From Alitta virens (lineage: Eukaryota > Annelida > Polychaeta > Phyllodocida > Nereididae): a DNA stretch of 64,000 bases. The DNA lies in the NCBI GenBank assembly GCA_932294295.1, contig OW028574.1:15634215-15698214 (forward strand), in the 5' to 3' direction. Under the pieces are notes generated by a model. That model saw only the letters and a list, made by a program, of their open reading frames with translations, was not told the DNA's origin and ran no database searches. Shown here piece by piece: positions 25,166 to 49,400 of this stretch. Both the position numbers and the translations under genes were made by a program. The first letter of the stretch is position 1, and each line of letters starts with the position of its first letter.

Positions 25166-27265
25166 GGGCGTGTTATCTGGGATTATGATTGTGCTGAAGA
25201 TCAGTATGTAAGGCTTTCTTTTGCCAGCTTCTGTGACAAAGGATAAATTGATGACTGGGTCAACACCATGTTCCAGTCTCAAAAATACGTAATTCATATC
25301 ACAAGAGGTTGTACACACAAACCTCGTATGCAGTGCAAAGGTCAAATCATTTACCATGAATTTCTCATTTCTAGGGAAACCATAGCTCTAAAATTCTGGC
25401 ATTATATGGGATGTTTAAAAAGTTTGATCTTGAAAGGTGCTGCCACACAAATGCAATATTTATCATGCTTCCTTCTGAGCTATTAGGGTGCAAGATATTA
25501 TCAATCTGGTTGTTTCTTTCCAACTTTAAATTAAAGACAGGTCCTGGTCTTGCTTCCAGGGGCCCTGATAAGAAGTCTTCGAGGCTTTGATTGAATAATA
25601 CATCAAGAGAATTTGTGATCACACTTTACCTTTTGTTTTCTTGGTAATCTGCCCCCTGTGACATTGCAAGTAGCCAAGGGCAACTCAACTATTTCTTTCT
25701 TTTTAATTCAATTTTATCATTAATTTATTTATTATAAAATGCAAGTATGGGATACATCGTCAGTGCATGAAACTGATCTATAGATAATATCTGAAAAGTA
25801 TCCATATAGATGGCACATTACAACAATTCTGAAATAGTGAGTCACACTGTAAATATTAAATCCTATTAACAATGTCAAAACTCAAAAAGGAGGCAAAGAT
25901 CAAATGCGACTGAAATTTGTATAGCAAATTAGAAATAAAGTTGACTAAAGGATAAAGTGAGCAAAAGTGGTGTCATAGATACTCGATTTAACTTCATCTG
26001 GTCTGGTCACATTAGTTTTACATTTAAATATGGCCATTTTTAATGAGGTTAACTTTCTAAATGTGGCCATTTTTAATGAGGTAAATTTTTCCAAGCTAAG
26101 GGTATGAGATTTTCAACCAAGATATTTATATTATTTCTGACTGGTTTAACTGGGAGACCATGCATGTACCAAGAGGTCATGGTACCTAATTTAATAAGCA
26201 TTGAAGTGGAGGTTGAATTGACATTGGCATAATTCCCGTATATATATATACATTTGTACTTTTACAGTTTAATCTCTTCATTAAACACACATCTAACGAT
26301 GCATGTGACCACAAAGAGAATGCCATTGCTTTTTCAATGTCGAAATTCTGAATGATGAAAATATAAATTCGCAATCTTCCGTCTTTAATATAGGAAATAT
26401 TCAAGTGATTCATTTCAGCCATATAAAACTTAATCCAATACTAAAGTAAAAGACCCCGCCCAATGGGTAAATCATTATGTGACAATTATGGCAATATATA
26501 ATGTATTTGCAACAACAATAAGGCAGTTGCTGATGGTAATTTCCACTTTTTATGTGCACAAAAGACATGCAACTTTAATCATAGATCACACGCTGTATTA
26601 CGGACTGTATTAGTCTGGCAAATAAGACGGAAAGGATATTAGCAAAAGTGGACTTGAGCAATTTGCTTTGGTCAGTTTACTCCACTTGGTCGGTCCAGAT
26701 AAACGGCAAGAGATATTTGGAAATGGGCAAAAAAAAAAAAAAAATCAGCCTAGCATTCGATATTCTCTTAATATTGACCTCAGCTCTTGAGGGACCGACT
26801 GGATTCTATAGCAATGGATGGGATCAATTTGCGTCTGGCTGAGTTTTCCTCCAATATATTTCATTTGGGAATGGACACAAAGCATCACTCATAACAAATA
26901 CAGAATATATATGTATGTATACATATATCTATCAAGACAAATTCTGTATATGAACCTTCCTTGCAATTGGGCAAGTGAAGCTAGACTAGTTTCGAGATGT
27001 TCATCATTTGAATTGATGAAAACATTCTCTAACTAAATATTTTCCTCTTAATCCAGCCACATTTCGTGACAAAGGGACTATTGAAGGGTACAGAGTATAT
27101 ATCCGGCTACATAGTAATTTCTTTACAGCTACCAGCAAATTGATCATCATCAAGATGTTCATGTTTCCTAAAAAACTCAGATTAAGATCTGGGTACTTGC
27201 CGCTCATGAGGGTTGATTACTGACTTAAGAGAGGGGTAGTCCATATCATGTCACACTATGTCATT
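25166..27265. other. Intergenic stretch, nothing recognised
   Basis: No domain-like frame on either strand. A tandem duplication of about 33 bp (GGCCATTTTTAATGAGGT core) lies at 26025-26090. Confidence 0.5.
26025..26090 (+). repeat. Two-copy tandem duplication, about 33-bp unit
   Basis: AAATATGGCCATTTTTAATG and AAATGTGGCCATTTTTAATG follow each other with similar GAGGTTAACTTT / GAGGTAAATTTT ends. Confidence 0.8.
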
Positions 27266-27269
27266 TTCA

Positions 27270-27450
27270 TCACATGTGGTGTCGTTCGCTTCAGCATATA
27301 CACCGCATCAAGGCATGACCAGTTTAACATCTCATGCGAATGACATCCAGATGAGATGCAGCTCATGAAGAGTGCTAGGGCCAGGATTTGAATCTGGGAC
27401 CTTCAGAAAAGCTTACCATTTAAAGGGCCAATGCCTTAACCACTTTAAGC
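27270..27450 (-). repeat. SINE family B copy with tRNA-like head
   Basis: On the minus strand, AAGTGGTTAAGGC (A-box region) is followed by GATTCAAATCC (B box), then the CACTCTTCATGAGCTGCATC and GGATGTCATTCGCATGAGA segments found in 31750-31815 and 54495-54545. The body is truncated. Confidence 0.7.
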
Positions 27451-29360
27451 CTCATTCTGACTGAGCCATAAGCTGTTCCACTCAATGCACCACATTCTAT
27501 CCTCCACAATCTTGTCCCACACACTCTTAAAGCAACATGAGCAGCGTGACATGACCCATGGCATTAGCATGTAACATAAGTGATGTAACACATCAGAGAT
27601 TGACAGCAGCAACATTTCACTCATTCCTAGCCCATTAGTGCCTCTTTGCTCTCCCATTTACAGGGCACAAAAGACCACCCTGGCATTCCTAGGAGTTCCC
27701 GGGCCTGAATGCAAATGGCATGCCCTGAACATGTCCTGAAAATGCACAAAATCAACATTATTAAGCCTAACATATTGGCATTACATTGGTTTAGCTGTAT
27801 GCGTACATGCATACACATACATTGCGCCTCCCTCTCAGAACAGTTCTAGCTTCTGAACCAGTAGCATTACATTGGTGTTTTAGTTTATCAATTTTAAATG
27901 GCAATCTATTATTGTAATATTATACATGTAATCTTTATCCAATTGTGCATGAATCACTGCTTGTATCTGTCAATGACAGTGTTAGTAAATGTCATTACTT
28001 AGAGTGACAGACTGGTGTAATAAACTATAATTAGATGGCCGATTCTAATAAGTTCTTTCGCCTGGTTTGTCACAACTTCTAAGCCAATACATTGTGTAGA
28101 AAACTATCGAACTGCTTTATCACAACCAAATCCTTGCAATTTGTGATATTGTTTGTGTAACTGGAAACAATTCCGGCCTTCACTACAGGAAATCACCAGG
28201 GTACCAATTAAATGCATGTACGTAAAGTCTTAAGTGAATGACCACTATCTGTGCATTGAATAAGTTTCTTCAATGATACTGTTACCATAACTCAAACAAG
28301 TATCTTGTCTCATCTTGTGCTTATCTTGTGCTTATCTTGTCTTATCTTGTCTTATCTTATCCTTTCTTATCTTATATATCTTGTAAATTTTATTAAATTA
28401 AATAGCTACTTGTAAATCATTTTTGGTTTAGGTGTTCAGAGAACTATAGATATAATATTTGTATATATACTCAGCACTTAGATGGCATTTTTTGGTGAAT
28501 ACTCAATGTAGGAAATATTGTCATATCTTGTTGTTTTGAGCATCAAGCAGCCTGCTTCAGCAGCAGCAGATGCGGCCAATGACACATGACAGAATCAAGA
28601 GAAGGAGACGTGGGTGAAGGTTATTGAGCACACAATGATGGGCAACATTTGATCAGTGACATGGACAGGGGAAACCCCCTTGACCTCGGCTGATTATATT
28701 GGTCACTAAGAAAGCCAGACCCATCCTGGTTAGCAGAGGAGTAACTAGGGCTACAGAGATGTGCGCCTGACTGTCATGACTTATGAACTAAACGGCTCGA
28801 TCTACATCAAAACAAACTCACTATTTGTCTTTACCAACTTTTGGTTCCCAACTGGATACATGATCAAGACCACCTCACCATTAAAGGCAGTCATTATATT
28901 TTCATCAACAATGGTCTAAATGGAGAGTAACTCTGTATGACCTTGGAAATATTATAAATGCTTGTCCTTGGCATGATAAATACATGAAAATTTACACAGA
29001 GTTGCTATTATTACAGCCTAATAAAACATGGCAACCAAAAAGCACATGACAGCCCATGGTCTGTAATGATTTTGGCGTCAGGCACGCCCTACATGGTAAA
29101 TATCTCAGCTTGATTTCTGTCACATGAGACGTTCAATTGACAGGACTTTAATTGGGTTCCCTGTCCAAGTCAGGACCCCACTAATATGGGCAAATTTTAT
29201 GTACCACATGATGGACTAAAGGTCTATTGTCTCATCAATCACAGAGCTGGTGAAGTCTCAGGTTGGCAACATTGAGAACATTTTTGGAAATGCTGCAAAT
29301 ATTTAATTATTACCTCTTGAATTGTTTGTTTCATGAGCATATTGTCTAAGTTCTGAAGTA
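27451..29360. other. Intergenic stretch with one pentanucleotide array
   Basis: The only repeat seen is the TTATC/TTGTC array at 28308-28380. No gene was recognised. Confidence 0.5.
28308..28380. repeat. (CTTAT/CTTGT)n array
   Basis: Degenerate TTATC and TTGTC units. This is the same pentamer class as at 3280 and in LINE tails at 29364. Confidence 0.85.
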
Positions 29361-29363
29361 GGT

Positions 29364-29866
29364 AATATAAGATAAGATAAGATAAAACTTTATTTATAGT
29401 CGGAAGTGTAAAACAAACAATAGAACATAAGCTATAAAGCTTTTAGCCGACTGATAAAATAACAATAACAAAAATGAAAATATATATACAGATGATTAGA
29501 ATGAGATTATGACTGAACTATACAATGATCATCAATTATTTTGCTGACAGATTATGCAAGATCCACAATTACAACTTTCCAGGGAACTGCAACATCTTAA
29601 TAAATCTTTGAACTAATTCATCTACTTCTTTCAATTCAATGGGTAATGAATTCCAAATCATAGCACCTTGATACATAAAAGACCTGAAACCATATTGCAT
29701 AGTGTTGTAAACAGGCTTGACTAGCTTAAGATTATCTCTCATCTCATATGGCCTAATCTGCCTGGTAAAGAATGAATTTGTTATAGGTTTTGCTATGTCA
29801 TGGACTACTTTATACACTTATCTTATCTTATCTTATAAATAAAGTTTTATCTTATCTTATCTTAAG
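29364..29866 (-). mobile_element. 5'-truncated LINE 3' end with inverted tails at both ends
   Basis: The minus-strand frame 29817-29569 reads YEMRDNLKLVKPVYNTMQYG ... WNSLPIELKEV ... FIKML and stops. This is the usual C-terminus of a non-LTR retrotransposon ORF2 protein. The 3' UTR follows and ends as ATAAAGTTTTATCTTATCTT at 29364-29399. The other side (29820-29866) has TATAAATAAAGTTTTATCTT in the opposite orientation, so the element is bounded by inverted copies of its own 3' terminus. The reverse transcriptase core is absent. Confidence 0.8.
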
Positions 29867-29869
29867 TTA

Positions 29870-29935
29870 AGCAAGACATAAGTCCTTCCTCTCCTCTCAT
29901 TACTCATTTTGCTTTACAGACATAGAAGATAATCA
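29870..29935 (+). repeat. Repeat family C fragment
   Basis: GACATAAGTCCTTCCTCTCC, then ATTTTGCTTTACAGACATAG, match 12717-12772 closely. It is squeezed between the LINE fragment and a family A SINE. Confidence 0.75.
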
Positions 29936-30122
29936 CTATGTGGGTTGATTAGGGCTTTACATCCTGTTTTCTGCACCTGATGGGCTATTTAGGACAGGCA
30001 GTGACCATGGCAATGAGATGAAGAATGAAACAGCCATCCAACATGGGCTCGACTGGGAATCAAACCCGGGACCCAGTGGTTCGAAGCCCGGCACGTTACC
30101 ACTTAACTAGGCCCACTCCCCT
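29936..30122 (-). repeat. tRNA-derived SINE family A, copy 1
   Basis: On the minus strand a tRNA-like head (A-box region CCTAGTTAAGTGG, B box GGTTTGATTCC) is followed by a body containing TTGGATGGCTGTTTCAT, CTCATTGCCATGGTCACTGC and AGCCCATCAGGTGCAGAAA. The copy at 60121-60315 shares the whole length. Confidence 0.85.
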
Positions 30123-31670
30123 GAGCTCTGAAGTGGGTAAAATTGTTAGATTATTGAGTCATTATAACCATGTCATTTAGGCCATATCTCTGATACTGAT
30201 ATTCATATTCATACATAAACCATTCCAAGAGAATAAAGCAGGTCATTGCTGCATCTGAAGCTGACTTAGTTGTATTTCTTCCATTCCATTAGATTTATTC
30301 ATCCTAACACAACTATCCCAAAAATGTGAATACCGTATTTAGTATATCCCTGCTCCCCTACTCGTATGCATCTGTGAATGTTAAGAACCAGGTCACACCA
30401 AATGTGCATGTATGCTGTAATGGTATTTCTAATATGTTATAGTTACATGGTACCTGCATGAGATTTTGTTTTCATGAATGTCTGTCACACCCTGAAGACT
30501 GGAATTGAGTTACAGTCAGGGTTGAGACTATAAACCACACATGGATTTCCATAAACTTCCATGAAGATGTAAAATCTTCAATAAAGTGAAATATTTATGA
30601 AAATATCCAGGGGATCAATGTTTACCAGAGGAAGTTTACAGTATCCCCCTCCTTTTTATTTCTTTTTTTTTTTTTGCAGCAGCATAGCTATTGGGTTTTT
30701 ATCATCAGTGGACTGTCAAAGTTAGGAACACGTACCATAAAAAAGGGTTAAACAATCTTAAAATAATCTCACTATAACATGACCTCATATGTCTCAGAAC
30801 TTAGAAGAATATATCCTGTGCTACACACAAATTGAGTGACACAACAGCCTGAAAATGATGTGCCTAGTACAGAGCTTAGTGGTGTGTGGGTGAACAGGGG
30901 GTCTCATGGGGGCAAAAAATTGACAGCACAGACCAGATGTGACTTCTGGTGTTCATCATTGTCAAAAAAAGCATGTTGGATATTGTGAACCCACACATGC
31001 CGAAGGTCCAATAATCTGCAAAGGTCGCTGAATGCCATCGCAGAGAGGACACTGACGTCTGGATGTGGCCGGAACAATATTCATGACCTGGTCAGCAGCG
31101 ATCAAATATTCACTGCGATACGTGCTAAACCTGGCCATTTGCAACTGGATTTGGCGCCCCGGTGGGATGCATATTTGATATGTAGATGCAATATCTCGGT
31201 TTGTGAAATCGACAAAATGTCTGCCCGCTCGGCATCACGGGAAGGGCACATGGTTCCTTAACGAGAACAGATTGGTCATCCACCCCTCCCAAGTCATCCG
31301 GGATCAAACTTGACATGATGATCCCACAACAAATTTGCAACTCTGCAGCAACCATAAGATGTGTCATTGCCTGGTCATAACTTCACCCAGCTTAAGCCTT
31401 GATGTGTATTAATGTTGTACTTCTGATTCCAAATGACACTCAGGCAAGATATATAGCTTAAAAGAATTAGTAATCACCCTAAGTGTTGTGAGAGTAACTG
31501 GGGATAATCTTTGTGCACAGGACAGCACAGCATAAAGAATGTGAACTTCACCATGGTTTCATGATGATTTTACCAATGAAAGTTCCAATCACAGGCATGA
31601 ATGAATTGAAGTTTCCAATTAGAGGCTTGAATTTCTCAATCAAGTCATTTTCAACAGTTGCAATAGATGC
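30123..31670. other. Intergenic stretch, nothing recognised
   Basis: Short frames only. Minus-strand frames of 60-80 aa at 30962-31367 lack family features. Confidence 0.5.
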
Positions 31671-31997
31671 AGCTGGGTGGCCTAGTGGTTAAGGCATTTG
31701 CCAGCAAAACGCATCAATTGGCCAGTTCTACAGAAGGTCTCGAGTTTGATTCCCAGTGCCAGCACTCTTCATGACTTGCACCTCACACCTCAGCTAGATG
31801 TTAGTCACATGAGCCAATTGGTGGTGCCTTGTACTGGTGTCTATGTCGGTGCAAGTAAAAGACTCCACCCATGGGAAAATTGTGTACTATGGCATGGAAT
31901 ACCATCTCATCCTTACGTCTGCCTCTTACAGCAGGTCATATACACATAAATGACATCCAGTTTACAGCACCTATCCTATCCTATTATCCTATCCTAA
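31671..31997 (+). repeat. tRNA-derived SINE family B, most complete copy
   Basis: The A box TGGCCTAGTGG lies at 31678-31688 and the B box AGTTTGATTCC at 31743-31753. The body contains GGTGCCTTGTACTGGTGTCT, AAGACTCCACCCATGGG, ACGTCTGCCTCTTACAGC and GGTCATATA. It ends in a (CCTAT)n tail at 31968-31997. The other family B pieces in the window align to parts of this copy. Confidence 0.85.
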
Positions 31998-33139
31998 GAC
32001 TAAATGGTCCATAATGGCATCATTGATTTTGTTCCCCACATGCAACAACTGTGACACATCACAATTTGATGAATGGCGAGTTTTCATGTTGTCACTCCCT
32101 GGATGATGATAGATGGCATAATTTTTTGACAGAATGTTTTTACCAAATGTCACCCTGAAAACAAGTTTCCTGGATCGCCTATTTTGCATCGACGGTTGCA
32201 GTAACTTAGATTGGATGATAGGGAAAAGGTTATTTATCACGCGAATACAGACTTTGTCTAACAGGCTAATGTTGAAAAAAGAAAACATTACCCATAAGAA
32301 AAATAGAACATGCCAAGTTGGAAATGCACAAACCCGGACCTCTCTAGCCATGGTTCCAATTCAAATGCCTAGTATCATTATTGTGGCCTTACCAATGAGA
32401 CAATAATGAAACAATCAACAATTGGGGAGTAAGGCTGAATAATGGCCTTGCAACAGGATTATCAGCTAGCTGCCATATGCAAATGATGAAATCCACTTAA
32501 TCCAGTAGTCAAGCTAGAAGACACTGCAACTTTGCATTTCCAACATACGGACAACTTCATAACCATATTATTAAAAAGAACACTTGGGTGATATTCACAT
32601 GCTATATCCAGCTGAGCATTTTCATCATACTTATGTATCTTTAGTCATGGTACAGAGAAGTACAGATTTTTAAGATGTAAAATGCAGGCTATGGCACTAT
32701 GTCATATAGAGAGCACAACTGAGGACAAAGAGCAGAGCCTGTTGGCAGGCTCTTTGCCACTATGCTGGTTGGCGCCTGCACACAATCAATTGTCTTACAC
32801 TGCCCTCTTGTGTTTAGAAGAATATGCAAGTATGGCAGAATCACAAGCCATCTTTGACCAATAATCTGCCAAGCTCATGCAATGTTCAACAGTCATTTAA
32901 AAATCTGCTGAACAATTCAAGAAAATGAGACATCACAAAATAACCATGTTTAAACTAGTTCATATTGGCACTCATAAATCACTTGGTTTTGAGATCACAG
33001 AAATCATAAGTTCTATATTCAAAATCATTTTTTGGATTTAAATATAAATATATACATAAATATCTCATTGCAACATATCTTAATTTACATATTTCATAAA
33101 TTTAGATTTACATCTTTCACTCTCCTACACTAAGTTTTC
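31998..33139. other. Spacer downstream of PEX6, includes its 3' UTR
   Basis: The PEX6 stop is at 33142-33140, so the first few hundred bases below it on the minus strand are 3' UTR. No clear AATAAA was found. The 120-aa minus frame at 31989-32351 has no recognisable domain. Confidence 0.5.
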
Positions 33140-39449
<6,310 letters not shown>

Positions 39450-39568
39450 TTGGCCGGAAGATCCCAAGACCCTTAACGCACATGCGCATCTGTGGCCATG
39501 TGCTTCCTGTGGTGCAAAACAAACCGAGTTGACAGTTCTGTTTCTCCTCCTCAAAAAGGCGATTCGGA
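39450..39568. promoter_or_regulatory. Bidirectional PEX6/ERCC2 promoter
   Basis: Only 119 bp separate the two divergent start codons, so both 5' UTRs and core promoters must lie in or overlap this interval. Position 39477-39488 (CGCACATGCGCA) matches the NRF1 consensus YGCGCAYGCGCR at 11 of 12 positions. CCGGAAG at 39454-39460 is an ETS/GABP core next to the PEX6 start, and GCTTCCTG near 39502-39509 is an ETS core in the other orientation. There is no TATA box. NRF1 plus ETS without TATA is typical of bidirectional housekeeping promoters. Factor binding is inferred from motifs only. Confidence 0.85.
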
Positions 39569-45656
<6,088 letters not shown>

Positions 45657-45833
45657 AGTCTGTTGCTAATGCTGTGTAATACTGCAGTTTGATATGAAGT
45701 GAAATTGAATGAACATTCCTGAATGTTTGGATTTACAGAGAAAATGGCATTGAATTTATGAGCAGTTTTCTGATGTAAAAACATGGTTATTGATGCTGTA
45801 TATTTTTATGAGTTTTGTGTAAATACATGTGAT

Positions 45834-45839
45834 AATAAA
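45834..45839 (+). terminator. ERCC2 polyadenylation signal AATAAA
   Basis: A canonical AATAAA hexamer lies 178 nt after the ERCC2 stop codon, followed by T-rich sequence. It implies a 3' UTR of about 200 nt ending near 45855. Confidence 0.75.
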
Positions 45840-45859
45840 TGTATGTAAACCAAACCATT

Positions 45860-46475
45860 TTTCAGCGTCATTTCATGCATTCGTTATTTATATCTTTATA
45901 TGACAAAATATATGAATACCAAAGCATTGCAGAAGTCAACATTGGAAGCTAAGAAACTGACAACTTTTAACTGCTTCTGTGTTTGCTGTTATTAATACAC
46001 ATGGCCTGGAAATTATTGGCCCCAGCAAGAGTGTGCCTGAAAGTATATCATTGTGGTGAAAATGTCATTTAATTGTATACCATTCAGTTGGAATTAAATT
46101 GATGAAAGATAATAGTAGCCTCTCAGAGCCACTAGAGATCTATACATACATCACAGGCCACCCCAAAGACCTATCCAAACGACAAAAAAAAGAAGAAAAA
46201 AGACTAAAGCCAGCACCTGATTTCCAGATTTGCATATGTACTAACTCTAATGGGGTACAACAAGCACCTTTTATGTCACGTATGGTTAGACCGATCCGAA
46301 TAGTACCTGTATTTTCCGGCACTGTTGGACAGTCCGGGTGGTCCGCATTTTCTGTTAAGGTCCCGCTCATTCCGCGCTATCCGCATTTTAGCAGTACGGA
46401 GTGAGAAACACAACTCAGGAAGGATAATGGTACAGAAAATCTGCAGATAGGGAAATATTCGCAAATATAAACACC
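45860..46475 (+). promoter_or_regulatory. ERCC2-KIF16B spacer with likely KIF16B promoter
   Basis: This is the interval between the inferred ERCC2 mRNA end and the KIF16B start codon. About 46305-46400 is richer in G+C and CpG than its surroundings and contains TTTCCGG, an ETS-type core, near 46314. There is no TATA box and no conserved coding sequence. The short frames that cross it in both directions are chance. Promoter assignment is by position and composition. Confidence 0.45.
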
Positions 46476-49400
46476 ATGGCTTCTGTTAAAGTTGCTGTGA
46501 GAGTCAGGCCTCTCAATCAAAGGTAAATAGACATAATGACACCAAAATACGACTGAGAAAGCAACTTGTTTTTGTTTTGACAGCTGGTGCTATGGTGTGA
46601 ATCACAACAAATGGAACAAAGTGTCATCCCTGAATGATCATGCGTGATGATTCATCCTGGCAGGGTGACATATATATATGCGTCAATGTATAATACTTCA
46701 TTAATTTAACAAACCATGTTTAATGTTACTTGTGCAGTGTAAAATTTTAATCACAGTAGGCCTACATATTTGATTATTCCAAAAAAAATTAACCCCAATT
46801 CAATGTTAAACTACCTAGCTTTATTCTTCCTCATACTGTAAACCCTTGCATTTCCCTTTGTATAATTCTTAGATTATATTCATGGCGTAAATATCTTAAT
46901 GCTTTGATACTTGTGTAATAATTTGCAGTCTGCAAAATATATATATATGTACATGTATACCTTAGCAGGGCTGCTGCCAGCTCAAGAGCATTCCTGTGTA
47001 CTGTAAGACTCACACATTTGGCCGCTGTCTCACTCAATATTGCTAGACTTATCAGACAGCTTAAATTAATTAATAAGAAATGTCCAAACTAGTTTGTGTG
47101 CTCCCCCCCCCCATCCCAGCCTTGTTAAATATATAATGACAAGGGATGTTTATTGGGCCTCCTTCAAACAATATAAACAATATAGAAAAGTAAAAATGGG
47201 TTGCATGCCCTGTCCTAATATCATTCAATCACTCTATTTACAGTTGTGCATTTAGTATTTAGCCTCATGCAAGATGTATGTTGTGGATTTTAAAGCAAGT
47301 ACATTTTTTCTAAATATAGGCCTATTTAGGAAACGTGCAATGTTGGCACAACATCTGCCTTATATCGCCAAAATCAGATCTATGTTAAGGCAATGTGGCA
47401 TGTTTCTTTGGTAAACAATATAACCTCACTATAGGTCATCTTTGGTGCAAAATTACTGGTTTATTTATGAGATGATTGAGTTTGATCATCCCAAAATTTA
47501 TGAAGTGATGTTCATGGTGTTGATTTATGTGATATTAATGTGTTTGATATCTTGTGGCTTGTAGAGAGCTTGACATGAGGAGCAACTTTATCATTGAAAT
47601 GGATGGGATAAAGACAACAATCCAGAATCCAAAGGTCAGTTACAAATTTTAAAAAAAAGTGATACATGTGTGACTTGTGTTTCTGATGCATGTGGTGTAA
47701 GATATTGTCAGCTGTTTTGTGTTCTTCTTTACGGAGATCATAGTAAAGTCAGTCAATATGTTTTACCTTTTTTTGCTGATATCAGATAACTCGGATTAAG
47801 GAGGAAGACTTCCCTTTCAAAACAAATATCAACATTGATTACTTTATCAGATTGTCTTCTTTGCACAACAAAAAAGTAACATTTGTGTCAATATTGAAGT
47901 ACATGATTAAGTTATTAGTGGGAGTATAATATATATATTCTATATATTCTTTATCACTGGTGATATTCACCAAACTTGTCATTCACTGATGGGGTTTTAT
48001 AAATTGCAAATAATTATGATACCTTAAATGACAAGTTCCATCAATCCACATGCAGATCTAATGTATTATTGATCAAAAAGGTCCAAAGGCACCAAAAGAT
48101 GGCCTTGTGTGTCTTGAGATTTACATGATTTGAAAAAAAACACTTCTTTTGTGTTTAAAAATAAATTTAAAAAAATCCTCATGCCTTGATTATTTATGAT
48201 AAATCTTTGACAGAATAATAGAACTTGGCTAATTACTGGCAGTTTCAAAAATCCAATATAATGAAATTACAAGTATTGTATTGATTAATGATTACAACAC
48301 TATAAACAATGATAGAAGTAGAACGGTAAAATCAGTGGTATCCAATTAAGTTTATGGTACTTTTTTAAAATTATCAAATAAATTCTGTTCGCAACTTTAC
48401 ATGCTAAGCAGGGCAAACTATAACTGCATTTTTCATGATATCTCAGCATTGCCAGCACATTCACACATGGAATAAGATACTACCTTCTAGAAATCTCAGC
48501 CGGAGCATATTGTAGCCATAAGTTTGGCAATATCATGTCATCTTCCCAATCATACTGTGTTCTAAGATCTCTAGAAGGAAAATTCACCCATCTTAATGGG
48601 TCTGGAGATTAGTGATTAACACGCAATATCAATATAATTCTATTTTGTTCACTATTCAGGCAGCTGAACAAGGTCATGGAGAAGCTGCAAGGGAAAATAC
48701 CAGAAGTTTCACTTATGACCATTCCTATTGGTCTGTTGACAGTAAAAATCCGAAGTACACACCCCAGTCTCAGGTACTTTAATGTACACATTTTCCATTA
48801 TTACTAACTACCTGTTGTAACTTAAAGTATTTTTAGTTGTATGTTGTTTAATGTTTGTTTCTTAACTATAATCTACAAGTTATACATCTTTTATTCTTGT
48901 AGGTGTTCAAGGATCTAGGGATGGATGTAATTAAATCGGCTTATGAGGGATACAATGCTTGTGTGTTTGCCTACGGCCAAACTGGGTCTGGAAAGACATA
49001 CACTATGACTGGTAGCGCTGTACGTTTGCTGTGTTTAGTTCCATTTGCACTGGTCAAAACAACATCAATACATGAATTACTTCAGTGCATGAACAGTGTG
49101 ATATATATTCATTTCTTCTTTTCAGAATGATTTGGGACTCACACCAAGAATCTGTGAGGTAAGAAAATTGAAAGAGCAGATTGCAGTCAGACACGTTTTT
49201 CACAAACCGGTTTATAAAGAATGATAACACCCTGTAGAGTTATCAAACCAGAGTTAGTGCAGGTCCAATCACCCAGACAGAAGTAATAGCGTTTTACCCC
49301 AACATGGGGTAATTACCCCAAGACAACCATTAAAGTGTTAAATCATGATTGACAATCCCAAATTGCTCATTACAAGCAGGTCCAACTGTTTTTGATTATC

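Noticed and set aside
29569..29817. Stand-alone 82-aa host gene
   Set aside because: It is the C-terminal tail of a LINE ORF2 protein next to a LINE 3' UTR, not a host gene.
31989..32351. 120-aa minus-strand frame downstream of PEX6
   Set aside because: No family resemblance or splice-site pairing, and it begins beside a SINE tail. Length alone is not enough.
1..33139. Hidden multi-exon gene in the gene-poor half
   Set aside because: No run of frames with domain similarity and matching splice sites was found. Small exons cannot be ruled out without transcripts or a protein search.
39450..39554. N-terminal extension of PEX6 from a Met at 39554
   Set aside because: The extra residues resemble nothing, cover the whole promoter and start 15 bp from the ERCC2 ATG. 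The MSNMDKGDK start is more plausible.
46099..46404. 101-aa plus and 76-aa minus frames upstream of KIF16B
   Set aside because: They overlap on opposite strands in what is best read as the KIF16B promoter region, and neither joins in frame to exon 1.
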